Made by a program: the position numbers and the translations under genes
Source of the DNA: DASWJZ01 sp963805325
GTDB lineage: Bacteria > Pseudomonadota > Alphaproteobacteria > Rhizobiales > Afifellaceae
Reading direction: 5' to 3'
Length of the DNA: 64,000 nt
Assembly (NCBI GenBank): GCA_963805325.1
Contig: CAWDTS010000009.1
Coordinates: 310,001-374,000 of the forward strand
Notes under the pieces: model-generated
Databases searched by the model: none
Told to the model about the DNA's origin: nothing
What the model saw: the letters and a program-made list of their open reading frames with translations, nothing else
Part shown: one piece after another, positions 18,417-31,196 of the stretch
Layout of the letters: every line of letters begins with the position of its first letter
Numbering within the stretch: the stretch's first letter is position 1

Positions 18417-19178
18417 ATGGGTGAAATCCTGCAACTCGGAACTGCCGAGGGCCGGCTTTGCGGCGTACTGGCGGCAGCCGTCGCCAGGCATGTGACGAGG
18501 CATGACGAAAACGTCGAGGCCGGGCGCAAGGGCGCGGTCTTCTTTCACATGTTCGATTCCAGCCTGGAGGATGCGACGAACGTCCTGATCGACCTGGGGC
18601 TCCTGGCGCCTGAGAAGCGCAGCGACACCTACACGCCAAATGTCCTGACGATGGATGCCGACGCCATGCCTGCTTTCGTCGGAGGCACGATCAGGGCCGG
18701 CGATCCGCGCATCGAAAATACGGTCGCGGCGTTCGTCAATGTCGCGTGCTACTTCGCCGGCCTTTCCGACGAGCGAACGCCATTCACGCCGCCCGCCGCA
18801 CTTGCAGAGTCGATGCGCGCACTGAGCCGGTTCGGCTATGCCGAACGCCTGGGAGGTCAATATCGCTGGACCGACAAGATCGGCCCGGCCATGCGCGAAT
18901 CCTACCTTTGGGATGCGGAGCTCCGGTCGCAGACGACGTTGGAGCGCGGTGTGGGAGCGTCGGAAGCCGAGGCCGCGTGGCGCACGATGCCCGAGACGAT
19001 CCGTCAGCGGTTCTTCTCCAACCGGCCAATCGAGTTCATGGAGTTCCTGAAAGTTCTGGCTCAGCATTGGCGCGGCGGGAAATGGCACGCGACGAGCCGG
19101 GAGGGCTGGCTGCACACCGACAGAACGCTTGGTTGGCGCATCAAGGAGATCGCCGACCGCCGCATGCCGCATGCGTAG
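18417..19178 (+). CDS. hypothetical protein
   Basis: A 253-aa soluble protein with no signal peptide or membrane segment; I do not recognise the family. The start at 18417 follows GGGAGG at a good distance. The N-terminal 60 residues (GRLCGVLAAAVARHVTRHDE ... FDSSLEDATNVLIDLGLLAPE) look helical, with a short repeat of hydrophobic heptads that could be a small winged-helix or four-helix unit. The C-terminal half is Trp- and Arg-rich (WRTMPETIRQRFF, QHWRGGKWHATSREGWLH). The frame on the opposite strand is also long (18324-19181) but lacks a ribosome-binding site. A short GC hairpin (CACCGG-CCGGTG) immediately follows the stop. Confidence 0.6.
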   Translation: MGEILQLGTAEGRLCGVLAAAVARHVTRHDENVEAGRKGAVFFHMFDSSLEDATNVLIDLGLLAPEKRSDTYTPNVLTMDADAMPAFVGGTIRAGDPRIENTVAAFVNVACYFAGLSDERTPFTPPAALAESMRALSRFGYAERLGGQYRWTDKIGPAMRESYLWDAELRSQTTLERGVGASEAEAAWRTMPETIRQRFFSNRPIEFMEFLKVLAQHWRGGKWHATSREGWLHTDRTLGWRIKEIADRRMPHA

Positions 19179-19271
19179 CACCGGCTCGCCCGGTGAGGGC
19201 GCGACGTTGCCTTAGGCCGCCCGATCCGGCACGCTGTCGTTCAATCAAGTGAGCGCGGGAGATGTCGAGCC

Positions 19272-19802
19272 ATGCGAAAGGCCGGAGTTCTTCTATTGGC
19301 GGGGCTGCTGCTCGGTGGGAGTCTGTGCTCCGCCGGGCCCGTCCTGGCAGAAAACCTGCCGACGCCGGAGTCGCTTGCGGCCGCGAAGGAGCTGGTCTCC
19401 TTCATCTCGTCGGACACGGTTCACCAGATGACGGAAAGCATGGAGGCGCAGATCTGGCCGCCGACGGAAAGGAATCTGCGCCACCAGATTCCGAACATCG
19501 ACGATGCGACCATTTCGGAAATCCACTTCGCGATGACCCGTGAGACGTCGAAATTCCTGGACGAGCGGCTGCCCGCTCTCCTGGACAATACGGCACAAAC
19601 CTACGCGCGCTACTTCACAGCCGCCGAGCTTCATGAGGTGACGGCGTTTTACAACACCGAGACGGGCAGCAAGCTGCTGAAGGTGCTGCCGAAGGTCACG
19701 GCCGAGTCATCAGGGCCTTATCTGGCGCAGCTTCCCGCGCTTGGCGCGTCCGTCGGGACTGCGGTTCAGCAGATTCTGCAAGCGCATGGCTACATAAAAT
19801 AG
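19272..19802 (+). CDS. DUF2059 domain-containing exported protein
   Basis: A 176-aa periplasmic protein of unknown role. Signal peptide MRKAGVLLLAGLLLGGSLCSAGPVLA, then a helical mature region; residues about 95-150 form the DUF2059 core (LDNTAQTYARYFTAAELHEVTAFYNTETGSKLLKVLPKV), in which the ARYFTAAEL...AFYxTxxGxK pattern is diagnostic. It is convergent with gntK, with only 38 bp between the stop codons. Confidence 0.88.
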   Translation: MRKAGVLLLAGLLLGGSLCSAGPVLAENLPTPESLAAAKELVSFISSDTVHQMTESMEAQIWPPTERNLRHQIPNIDDATISEIHFAMTRETSKFLDERLPALLDNTAQTYARYFTAAELHEVTAFYNTETGSKLLKVLPKVTAESSGPYLAQLPALGASVGTAVQQILQAHGYIK

Positions 19803-19840
19803 CCGCCCGCATGGGCGCGCCCGATGACGGGGCGCAACCC

Positions 19841-20377
19841 TCAGCGATCCATCGGGGCGAGATGCAGCCGGTCGAGCACGGTCGCGACGATCTGCTCCAC
19901 ACTCTGATCGATCGAAACGCGGATCGCCGGCTCGTCCGGCGAAAGCGGCTCAAGCGTCTTGAGCTGACTGTCGAGAAGGCTGGGCGGAAAGAAGTGACCC
20001 TTGCGGCCCTTGAGGCGCTCGGCGAGGACTTCCTTCGAGCCGTCGAGATGCACAAAGAGAACCGGGCGCACCGCCGCTTTGACGATCCGATCGCGATAGA
20101 CGCGCTTGAGCGCCGAGCAACTGACGACGATCCCCTCCTCGGCCGGCGTTTGGCGTATGGCGGCCCCGATGGCGTCGAGCCAGGGCCAGCGATCGTCGTC
20201 CGTCAGCGGAATTCCGGCCGACATCTTCTCGACGTTCGACTTCGGATGAAACTCATCGGCGTCGCGGAAGGGCACACCGAGCCGCGCCGCAAGAGCTTCG
20301 CCAACGGTCGACTTGCCGCTGCCGGAAACGCCCATCATCACGACGGCCGGGGCGGCCGGATTGCCCTTCGTCGTCAC
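19841..20377 (-). CDS. gntK: gluconokinase
   Basis: Phosphorylates gluconate to 6-phosphogluconate. I choose the GTG at 20377, which overlaps the desaturase stop as GTGA and gives a 178-aa protein with the P-loop (MMGVSGSGKST) near residue 15, as in other GntK enzymes; the frame is open further upstream inside the desaturase gene. Other landmarks: DADEFHPKSNVEKMSAGIPLTDDDRWPWL and SCSALKRVYRDRI, both strongly conserved in the family. It is the third gene of an lpd-desaturase-gntK run. No gluconate transporter or dehydrogenase is nearby. Confidence 0.92.
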   Translation of the reverse strand: MTTKGNPAAPAVVMMGVSGSGKSTVGEALAARLGVPFRDADEFHPKSNVEKMSAGIPLTDDDRWPWLDAIGAAIRQTPAEEGIVVSCSALKRVYRDRIVKAAVRPVLFVHLDGSKEVLAERLKGRKGHFFPPSLLDSQLKTLEPLSPDEPAIRVSIDQSVEQIVATVLDRLHLAPMDR

Positions 20378-21300
20378 GTGCCCACCTCGGGGCGTCCGTT
20401 CGCGCGGCTCTTCCGGGAAGCGGCCGCCGCACCGAGCCGCTGCTGCCATTCACGATGGAAGGCGACATAGCCCGGCGAGACGGCCTTGAGCTTCGCCCGC
20501 TCGCGCCGGTGCAGGTCGGGCAGCGCGTGAAAAGGCACGGCCGGATTGGCATGGTGCTCGGCGTGGAAGGGCATGTTCCAGGCGAGGAAACGCAGCGGCA
20601 GGCCGGTCAGCGTCGTTCGCGTGTTCTCCCAGAAATCCTCCACGAAAGGCAGCCCCGTGTGCTCAGCCAACAGGTAGGCCCGGAGAACTGGCTGCCCAAG
20701 CACCGCCGGCAACACCCAATAGATCAGCGCCGCATCCGAGCGGAAGATCACCGACAGAACGGCGACCGACACGTAGATCGCCAGCATGATCCGCGCCTCG
20801 CGCACCAATCGCGGCTCAAGGTGACTTGGGGCGAACGGCGCCGCCGCGTGGCCGGACGCGTTGCGGATCAGGAGTTCCACCTCGCCCTTCCAATACCGCC
20901 AGCCGCTCAGATGGACGAGATAGTCCGGCCAGGTCTCCACACGCTTAGACTCAAGCTCCGGGTCGCGGCCCACGATCTGCGTGTAGCGGTGATGCGCAAA
21001 ATGAAACGCGCGGAACCAATTGGGCGGGAGGAGCAGCGCGAGACCGGCAACCCAGGCGACCGCGTCATTGAGGCGTCGCGAACGGAAGGCCGTGCGGTGC
21101 ACCGCCTCGTGGAGCGGCGCAAAGAGGAAAGCCAACACGACGCCGTGCGCGACCATCGCAAGCGGAAGGAACGGGCCGCCGCGGCTCCATGCGACGAACG
21201 CGCCGGTCAGGACGAGCAAGCCGATGTGGCCGGCAAGATGCGCCAGGCCGGCGGCATTCGACGGCGGGGAAAGAGCCTCAGCGGCGTTCTGGCTCCGCAT
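20374..21300 (-). CDS. membrane fatty acid desaturase family protein
   Basis: A 308-aa integral-membrane di-iron enzyme. The three histidine boxes are present: HEAVHRT, HFAHHRYT and HAEHHANP, spaced by hydrophobic segments as in acyl-lipid desaturases, beta-carotene hydroxylases and alkane hydroxylases. Substrate cannot be told from sequence. The start is only 3 bp after the lpd stop, and its stop overlaps gntK (GTGA), so it is embedded in a tight three-gene unit with dihydrolipoamide dehydrogenase. That pairing has no obvious functional logic. Confidence 0.85.
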   Translation of the reverse strand: MRSQNAAEALSPPSNAAGLAHLAGHIGLLVLTGAFVAWSRGGPFLPLAMVAHGVVLAFLFAPLHEAVHRTAFRSRRLNDAVAWVAGLALLLPPNWFRAFHFAHHRYTQIVGRDPELESKRVETWPDYLVHLSGWRYWKGEVELLIRNASGHAAAPFAPSHLEPRLVREARIMLAIYVSVAVLSVIFRSDAALIYWVLPAVLGQPVLRAYLLAEHTGLPFVEDFWENTRTTLTGLPLRFLAWNMPFHAEHHANPAVPFHALPDLHRRERAKLKAVSPGYVAFHREWQQRLGAAAASRKSRANGRPEVGT

Positions 21301-21303
21301 GCC

Positions 21304-22710
21304 TCAAATATGGATCGGCTTGAACCAGGCGGCCATGGCCGCCTCGCGCACCGCCTCCGACATGGTCGGGTGGGCGTGGCAGGTGCGCGCAAGGTCTTCG
21401 GCCGAGCCGCCGAACTCCATCAGAACCGCGCCTTCATGGATCATCTCGCCCGCGCCGAAGCCGACGATATGGACGCCGAGCACGCGGTCGCTCGCCTTGT
21501 CGGCGAGGACCTTCACGAAACCATCGGTGTGGTTCATCGCACGTGCGCGGCCGTTCGCCGTGAAGGGGAACTTTCCGACATTGAACTCGATCCCGTCGGA
21601 CTTCAGCTCCTCCTCGCCGCGCCCGACGAAGGCGATCTCCGGCATCGTGTAGACGACGCTCGGGATCACGCCGTAGTTCACGTGGCCGGCTTGGCCGACG
21701 AGGATCTCGGCGACGGCGGAGCCTTCGTCCTCGGCCTTGTGCGCCAGCATCGGTCCGGCGATCGCATCGCCGATCGCATAGATGCCGTCGACATTCGTTT
21801 TGAAGTGGCCGTCGGTCTTGACGCGTCCGCGCTCGTCGAGCGCGACGCCTGCTTCCTTCAACCCGAGGCCATCGACGTAGGGGCGGCGGCCAATCGCCAC
21901 GAGCACGACATCGGTCTCGATCGTCTCCGCCCCGCCGTCACCCTTGGCCGGCGCGACGCTCACCGAAAGCGCACCGCCTTTCTTGTCGACGGCCGTCACC
22001 TTGGAGCCGAGGCGGAACGTAAATCCCTGCTTCTGGAAGAGCCGTTGGCTTTGCTTCGACACCTCACCGTCGAAGCCGGGCAGAATGCGATCGAGGAATT
22101 CCACCACCGTCACTTCCGACCCTAGACGGCGCCAGACCGACCCGATCTCCAGTCCGATCACGCCGGCGCCGACGACAAGCAGCCGTTTCGGCACGGCTTT
22201 CAGCTCAAGCGATCCGGTCGAGGTGACGACCTTGTCCTCGTCGATCGCGACACCGGGAAGCGGCGTCGATTCCGAGCCGCTCGCGATGACGATCGCCTTT
22301 GTGTCGAGCGTCTCGCTGCCGCCCTTCGCGAGCGTCACCTCCACCTTGCCCGGCCCCGCGACGCGGGCGCTGCCGTGGTGGAATTCGATCTTGTTCTTCT
22401 TGAAGAGAAAGGCGACGCCGTCGACGTTGGCCTTAACGGTGGCGTCCTTGTGCGCCATCATCGCGGGCAGATCGAGCTTCGGCGTGCCGACTCCGATGCC
22501 GAGCTTGGCGAGGCCGTGGCCTGCCTCCTCAAACATCTCAGAGGCATAGAGCAGCGCCTTGGAGGGTATGCAGCCGACGTTCAGGCAGGTGCCGCCCAAG
22601 GTCGCGCGCTTGTCCACGACGGCGACCTTCAGGCCAAGCTGCGCGGCGCGAATGGCGCAGACATAGCCGCCCGGGCCGGCGCCGATGACGGTCAGGTCGT
22701 ATTGAGGCAT
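21304..22710 (-). CDS. lpdA: dihydrolipoamide dehydrogenase (E3)
   Basis: A 468-aa FAD enzyme that reoxidises lipoyl groups of 2-oxo acid dehydrogenase complexes. FAD-binding IGAGPGGYVCAIRAAQLG at the N-terminus, redox disulphide in GGTCLNVGCIPSK, NAD-binding VVGAGVIGLEIGSVWRRLG, and the C-terminal catalytic HAHPTMSE. It lies downstream of odhB, separated by the MAPEG gene, so it is likely the E3 of the 2-oxoglutarate dehydrogenase complex encoded here. Confidence 0.97.
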   Translation of the reverse strand: MPQYDLTVIGAGPGGYVCAIRAAQLGLKVAVVDKRATLGGTCLNVGCIPSKALLYASEMFEEAGHGLAKLGIGVGTPKLDLPAMMAHKDATVKANVDGVAFLFKKNKIEFHHGSARVAGPGKVEVTLAKGGSETLDTKAIVIASGSESTPLPGVAIDEDKVVTSTGSLELKAVPKRLLVVGAGVIGLEIGSVWRRLGSEVTVVEFLDRILPGFDGEVSKQSQRLFQKQGFTFRLGSKVTAVDKKGGALSVSVAPAKGDGGAETIETDVVLVAIGRRPYVDGLGLKEAGVALDERGRVKTDGHFKTNVDGIYAIGDAIAGPMLAHKAEDEGSAVAEILVGQAGHVNYGVIPSVVYTMPEIAFVGRGEEELKSDGIEFNVGKFPFTANGRARAMNHTDGFVKVLADKASDRVLGVHIVGFGAGEMIHEGAVLMEFGGSAEDLARTCHAHPTMSEAVREAAMAAWFKPIHI

Positions 22711-22805
22711 TCGATCCTTTCCACGGGCTCGTCGAGCGATAAACTCAGTGCCGATCGCACCGCTTCACGCAGAGCGACGACTTCAAATCTGTCCGGCCCG
22801 CACCG

Positions 22806-23216
22806 TTAAAGAAGGGCGACGAGCATCATGATGAGCCCGATTATCGAGACCGTCCAAACGAGCGTCCGGACGACCGGAATGCCGGCCGCATAGACCGGCA
22901 CATAGACGATCCGCGCCCAGAACCAGACCTGCGCGCCCGTCGCGCCGAGCCCACCGGCCTTGCCGGTCGCCACGAGCGCCAGCGCCAGCGCAACAAAGAC
23001 CGGAAACGTCTCCAGCAGATTGTAGAACGCGCGGGTGATGCGGGCGCCATAGACGTTCTTCACAACGCGCCCGTCGTCGCGCGGGGTGAAGGCGTAGCCG
23101 AGCCCAAACTCGAATACGCAGGCCAGCGTCTGAAGCACCAGCTGCACGAGCAGCAGCACCACCGCCCAACCGAGCAAGACGATCTCGGTCGGCATCGTCA
23201 CTATTGTATCCATCAC
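22806..23216 (-). CDS. MAPEG-family membrane protein
   Basis: A 136-aa four-helix inner-membrane protein. The MAPEG signature region is visible: NVYGARITRAFYNLLETFPVFVALALALVATGK and the RIVYVPVYAAGIPVVRTLVW helix. Eukaryotic MAPEG proteins are glutathione-dependent enzymes of eicosanoid metabolism; the bacterial ones are mostly uncharacterised. It is located between odhB (35 bp) and lpd (95 bp) and probably co-transcribed, an arrangement also seen in other Hyphomicrobiales. Confidence 0.88.
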   Translation of the reverse strand: MMDTIVTMPTEIVLLGWAVVLLLVQLVLQTLACVFEFGLGYAFTPRDDGRVVKNVYGARITRAFYNLLETFPVFVALALALVATGKAGGLGATGAQVWFWARIVYVPVYAAGIPVVRTLVWTVSIIGLIMMLVALL

Positions 23217-23251
23217 TTGCCCTCCCCATGGTCGCCGCCATTTCCGGCAGC

Positions 23252-24484
23252 TTAGAGATCGAGCACGAGCCGCTGCGGGTCCTCGATCGCCTCCTTGACG
23301 CGCACCAGGAAGGTGACCGCCTCGCGGCCGTCGACGATCCGGTGGTCATAGGAAAGCGCAAGATACATCATCGGGCGGACAACCACCTGCCCATTTCTGG
23401 CGACCGGCCGCTCCTCGATCCTGTGCATCCCGAGGATGCCGGATTGCGGGGCGTTCAGGATCGGCGTCGACATCAGCGAGCCGTAGACGCCGCCATTGGT
23501 GATGGTGAAGGTGCCGCCCTGCATCTCCTCGATCTTGAGCTGGCCGTCGCGGGCGCGCTTGCCAAAATTATTGATCGCCTTTTCCACCCCGGCGATCGAC
23601 AGGTCCTGTGCGTCGCGGATCACCGGCACGACGAGGCCCTTCTCCGTGCCGACGGCGACGCCGATATTGTAGTAGTTCTTGTAGACGAGCTCGTCGCCGT
23701 CGATCTCAGCGTTGACGGCCGGGATATCGGCCAGTGCATTGACGCAGGCCTTCACGAAGAAGCCCATGAACCCGAGCCTGACGCCGTGCTTCTTCTCGAA
23801 GACGTCGCGATAGGTCTTCCGAAGATCCATGACAGCGCCCATGTCCACGTCATTGAACGTGGTGAGCATCGCGGCGGTGTTCTGCGCCTCCTTCAGACGG
23901 CGCGCGATCGTCAGGCGGAGGCGGGTCATCTTCACCCGCTCCTCACGCTCCGCGTCGTCGGCCGTAATGGGAGCGCGCGGCGCCGGGGCGCGTGTCTCGG
24001 CCGGTGCTTTCGCCGTGCGCTCGAGCGCCTGAAGCACGTCGCCCTTCAGCACCTGGCCGCGCTTGCCGCTGCCGCCTACATCGTCCGGTGAGAGCCCCTT
24101 CTCGCCCATCAGCTTGCCTGCCGCCGGCGAGGGCGGCATCGCCGATACCGCGGCCGGCGCGGCAGCCACCGGCTTCGGGCTTTCGGCGGGCGCGCCGCCG
24201 TCGGCTTTCTTGGCTTCCTTCGGGGCCGACGCAGCATTACCCGCCTCGCCCTCGGCGATCATGCCGAGGAGCGCGCCGACACCGACCGTCTCGCCATCCT
24301 TGACGGTTATCTTCTCGAGCCGGCCGGCCGCAGGTGCGGGAACTTCGAGCGTCACCTTGTCGGTCTCAAGCTCCACCAGCGGCTCGTCGCGGGCGACGGC
24401 GTCGCCCTCCTTCTTGAGCCATTGGCCGACGGTCGCCTCCGTCACCGATTCGCCCAGCGTCGGAACCTTGATTTCAAGTGTCAT
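23252..24484 (-). CDS. odhB: 2-oxoglutarate dehydrogenase E2 (dihydrolipoyl succinyltransferase)
   Basis: A 410-aa core of the 2-oxoglutarate dehydrogenase complex. The start at 24484 gives MTLEIKVPTLGESVTEATVG. One lipoyl domain (residues 1-80, lipoyl lysine in ELETDKVTLEV), an Ala/Pro/Lys linker, the E3-binding domain around residue 130 (LMGEKGLSPDDVGGSGKRGQVLKGDV), then the catalytic domain with the C-terminal HRIVDGREAV active-site motif. It lies 35 bp downstream of sucA. Confidence 0.97.
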   Translation of the reverse strand: MTLEIKVPTLGESVTEATVGQWLKKEGDAVARDEPLVELETDKVTLEVPAPAAGRLEKITVKDGETVGVGALLGMIAEGEAGNAASAPKEAKKADGGAPAESPKPVAAAPAAVSAMPPSPAAGKLMGEKGLSPDDVGGSGKRGQVLKGDVLQALERTAKAPAETRAPAPRAPITADDAEREERVKMTRLRLTIARRLKEAQNTAAMLTTFNDVDMGAVMDLRKTYRDVFEKKHGVRLGFMGFFVKACVNALADIPAVNAEIDGDELVYKNYYNIGVAVGTEKGLVVPVIRDAQDLSIAGVEKAINNFGKRARDGQLKIEEMQGGTFTITNGGVYGSLMSTPILNAPQSGILGMHRIEERPVARNGQVVVRPMMYLALSYDHRIVDGREAVTFLVRVKEAIEDPQRLVLDL

Positions 24485-24519
24485 TGGTCTTTCCCGTCGC
24501 GTGGATGCGGAGAGGCCAC

Positions 24520-27477
<2,958 letters not shown>

Positions 27478-27567
27478 GTCATACGGGGCATGCCTGCCCC
27501 GCCCTTTCCGTCGCGGCCCTGCAATGGTCGCGCCATCAGATCGGCCGGGCCGCCACCCGGTCGGATA

Positions 27568-28479
<912 letters not shown>

Positions 28480-28639
28480 GGGTTTCCTAACCGAGGCGTT
28501 CGAGTTCCGTGACGGTGAGATCGCATGTTCGCGTTCCCGGTGTTCAGCGTCTCCGCGCGGTGGAGCACGAGACCGACCGGTTCGTGGGTCAAACACCGCG
28601 GACGGTGCTGAAGCCTCCGCGGGACGGTCGGCGCCATCT

Positions 28640-29833
28640 CTAAGCCCCAACCGCCTTCACGATCTTCTGCGCCGCGTCGTCGAGATCGTTCGCTGCCGTC
28701 ACGTCGAGGCCGCTTTCGTTCAGGATGCGTTTTCCCTCGGCGACGTTGGTGCCTTCGAGGCGCACCACCAGCGGGACCTTGAGGCCCACTTCCTTCACCG
28801 CAGCCACCACGCCCTCCGCGATGACGTCGCAGCGCATGATGCCGCCGAAGATGTTGACGAGGATGCCCCTGACGTTCGGGTCGGCCGTGATGATCTTGAA
28901 GGCCGACGTCACCTTGTTCTTCGAAGCGCCGCCGCCGACGTCGAGGAAGTTCGCGGGCTCGCCGCCGTACAATTTAATGATGTCCATGGTCGCCATGGCG
29001 AGACCGGCGCCATTCACCATGCAGCCGATCGAGCCGTCGAGAGCAACATAGGAGAGCTCGTGCTTGGAGGCCTCGATTTCCTTCGGGTCCTCCTCCGTCT
29101 CGTCGCGGAGCTCCAGAATGTCGGGGTGGCGAAAAAGCGCGTTGTTGTCGAAAGAGACCTTGGCGTCGAGCACGCGGACGTGGCCGTCCTTCATGACGAT
29201 GAGCGGGTTGATCTCAAGCAGGCTCATGTCCTTCTCGGTGAAGGCCCGGTAGAGGTTCTTGAAGAGCTTCTTCCCCTCTTCCGCCGCAGCGCCGCTGAGA
29301 TCGAGCGCGGTCGCAAGCTTCGTAGCGTCCGCGTCCGTCACGCCGGCGCTCGGGTCGATCGCGACGGTGACGATCCGCTCCGGCGTCGCAGCGGCCACCG
29401 TCTCGATGTCGACGCCGCCCTCAGTCGAAACGACGAAGGCGACGCGCCCGACCGAGCGGTCGACGAGCAGCGAAAGATAGAGCTCGCGCGCGATGTCGGC
29501 GCCGTCCTCGATGTAGAGTTGGTTGACGCGCTTCCCGGCGGAACCTGTTTGTTTGGTTACGAGTGTGTTGCCAAGCATCTCCTTGGCACTCGCCGCCGCG
29601 TCGTCGGCGCTCTTGGCGACTCGCACGCCGCCTTTGGCATCGGGACCGAGTTCCTTGAAGCGGCCCTTGCCACGTCCGCCGGCATGGATCTGCGTCTTCA
29701 CCACATAGATCGGACCTGGCAACGACGATGCCGCCGCCTTCGCCTTGCCTGCATCGGTGATCATCACGCCTTCGGCGACGGGAGCACCGTAGGCCTTGAG
29801 GATCGTCTTGGCCTGGTATTCGTGAATGTTCAT
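28640..29833 (-). CDS. sucC: succinyl-CoA synthetase beta subunit
   Basis: A 397-aa ATP-grasp subunit that with SucD makes succinate and a nucleoside triphosphate. MNIHEYQAKTILKAYGAPV opening; VKTQIHAGGRGKGRF nucleotide-binding region; EINPLIVMKDGHVRVLDAKVSFDNNALFRHP; and NIFGGIMRCDVIAEGVV near the C-terminus. It lies 27 bp downstream of mdh. Confidence 0.98.
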   Translation of the reverse strand: MNIHEYQAKTILKAYGAPVAEGVMITDAGKAKAAASSLPGPIYVVKTQIHAGGRGKGRFKELGPDAKGGVRVAKSADDAAASAKEMLGNTLVTKQTGSAGKRVNQLYIEDGADIARELYLSLLVDRSVGRVAFVVSTEGGVDIETVAAATPERIVTVAIDPSAGVTDADATKLATALDLSGAAAEEGKKLFKNLYRAFTEKDMSLLEINPLIVMKDGHVRVLDAKVSFDNNALFRHPDILELRDETEEDPKEIEASKHELSYVALDGSIGCMVNGAGLAMATMDIIKLYGGEPANFLDVGGGASKNKVTSAFKIITADPNVRGILVNIFGGIMRCDVIAEGVVAAVKEVGLKVPLVVRLEGTNVAEGKRILNESGLDVTAANDLDDAAQKIVKAVGA

Positions 29834-29860
29834 CTGTGACCGCCCGGACGCGGGTTGCGT

Positions 29861-30824
29861 CTAAGCCAGCGCGGGCTGGATACGCGCGCAGGCCTTACAG
29901 AGACTTTGCACGGCCTCGACCGATTTGTCGAACATTGCCCGCTCGCTGCGATCGAGATCGATCTCGATGATGCGCTCGACCCCGCCGGCGCCGAGCACGA
30001 CCGGCACCCCGACATAGATATTGTCGAGACCGTACTGACCGGAGAGCCGCGCCGCGCAAGGAAACACACGCTTCTTGTCGCGCAGGTAGGACTCCGCCAT
30101 CGCGATCACCGACGCGGCCGGTGCGTAGAAGGCCGAGCCGGTCTTCAAGAGACCAACGATCTCGGCACCGCCGTCGCGCGTACGCTGCACGATGGCTTCC
30201 AGCCGCTTTTCCGTCAGCCAGCCCATTTTCACCAGATCAGGCAAGGGGATACCGGCAACCGTCGAATAACGCTCCAGCGGCACCATGCTGTCGCCATGGC
30301 CGCCGAGGACGAAGGCGGTCACGTCCTCCACCGAGACGTTGAACTCTTGCGCCAGGAAATAACGAAAGCGGGACGAGTTCGAGCACGCCGGCCATGCCGA
30401 CCACCATTGAGGGCGGCAGTCCGGAAAATTTCTGCAGCGCCCACACCATCGCGTCGAGCGGATTGGTGACGCAGATGACGAACGCGTCCGGCGCGTATTT
30501 GCGAATGCCGGCGCCGACCTGCTCCATGACCTTGAGATTGATCTCGAGAAGATCGTCGCGGCTCATGCCCGCCTTGCGCGGCACGCCCGCCGTCACCACG
30601 ACGACGTCGGCGCCCTTGATCGCTTCATAAGATTGCGCGCCTGCATAGCGCACATCGTAGCCGTCGACGGGAGACGACTCCGCGATGTCGAGTGCCTTGC
30701 CGTCGGGGATGCCTTCCTGGATGTCGAAGAGCACGACGTCCCCAAGCTCTTTGATTCCGATGAGATGGGCGAGCGTTCCGCCGATCTGACCGGCGCCGAT
30801 GAGCGCGATCTTTCTCCGCCCCAT
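29861..30824 (-). CDS. mdh: malate dehydrogenase, interrupted by a single-base insertion
   Basis: NAD-dependent oxidation of malate to oxaloacetate in the TCA cycle, LDH-like type. The start at 30824 gives MGRRKIALIGAGQIGGTLAHL; VTAGVPRKAGMSRDDLLEIN and CVTNPLDAMVWALQ follow. After VVGMAGVLE the frame breaks at 30378-30379. Deleting one A on the coding strand (GAACTC to GACTC) restores D-S-S-R-F-R-Y-F-L, and the next frame supplies SVEDVTAFVLGGHGDSMVPL (catalytic His in GGHGD) to the normal end. The span is 964 nt, i.e. 320 aa plus one base, which is the usual family length. Taken at face value the enzyme would lose its C-terminal half, unlikely in a cell with an otherwise complete TCA operon. 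A sequencing error is the most likely explanation. Confidence 0.9.
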
Positions 30825-31016
30825 GACTTGCCTTCCCGTGACGTCGTTGACGTGCGAATGCGCGCGGGTCCCTACCGCGATTGACCGAGTGAGGCAAGCA
30901 CAACGCAGTTGTAGAAAATTTAAGCGAGGTGCGACTTACCACTTACGCATTGATTGCGTCTTTGCTACCGTTGCAGCTGGCCGATTGAACTGAGTTGGTC
31001 ATCAGGGGAGACCATT

Positions 31017-31181
31017 ATGGCCAAATCAACGACTGGCAGAACTTCCTCTGCGAAGCGTCCTGGCAAAACTATCGCGGCGAAGAAAGCCGCCGCGAAGAAA
31101 GCCAAGAAGCCCGCGAAGAAAGCTGCCAAGAAGGTTGCTAAGAAGAAAGTCGCGAAGAAGAAGGCCGCTAAGAAGCGGTAG
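31017..31181 (+). CDS. Lys/Ala-rich histone H1-like protein
   Basis: A 54-aa, extremely basic protein starting at 31017 after a CAGGGGAG ribosome-binding site. After a Ser/Thr-rich start (MAKSTTGRTSSAKRPGK) it is almost purely Lys and Ala in AKKA/AKKP/AKKV repeats, like the C-terminal tails of histone H1 and bacterial AlgP/Hc1-type proteins. It presumably binds DNA or RNA non-specifically. It is divergent from mdh and ends at a shared terminator. Composition is seen directly; the function is inferred from charge alone. Confidence 0.75.
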   Translation: MAKSTTGRTSSAKRPGKTIAAKKAAAKKAKKPAKKAAKKVAKKKVAKKKAAKKR

Positions 31182-31196
31182 CCTTCCGAACGTCTT

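Noticed and set aside
19817..19835. GC hairpin GCGCCC/GGGCGC between the DUF2059 gene and gntK
   Set aside because: Short stem without T-run; plausible but too weak to list as a terminator.
29861..30824. Programmed ribosomal frameshifting in mdh
   Set aside because: No slippery heptamer or downstream pseudoknot is visible at the junction, and no family member is known to use it; an inserted base explains the sequence more simply.
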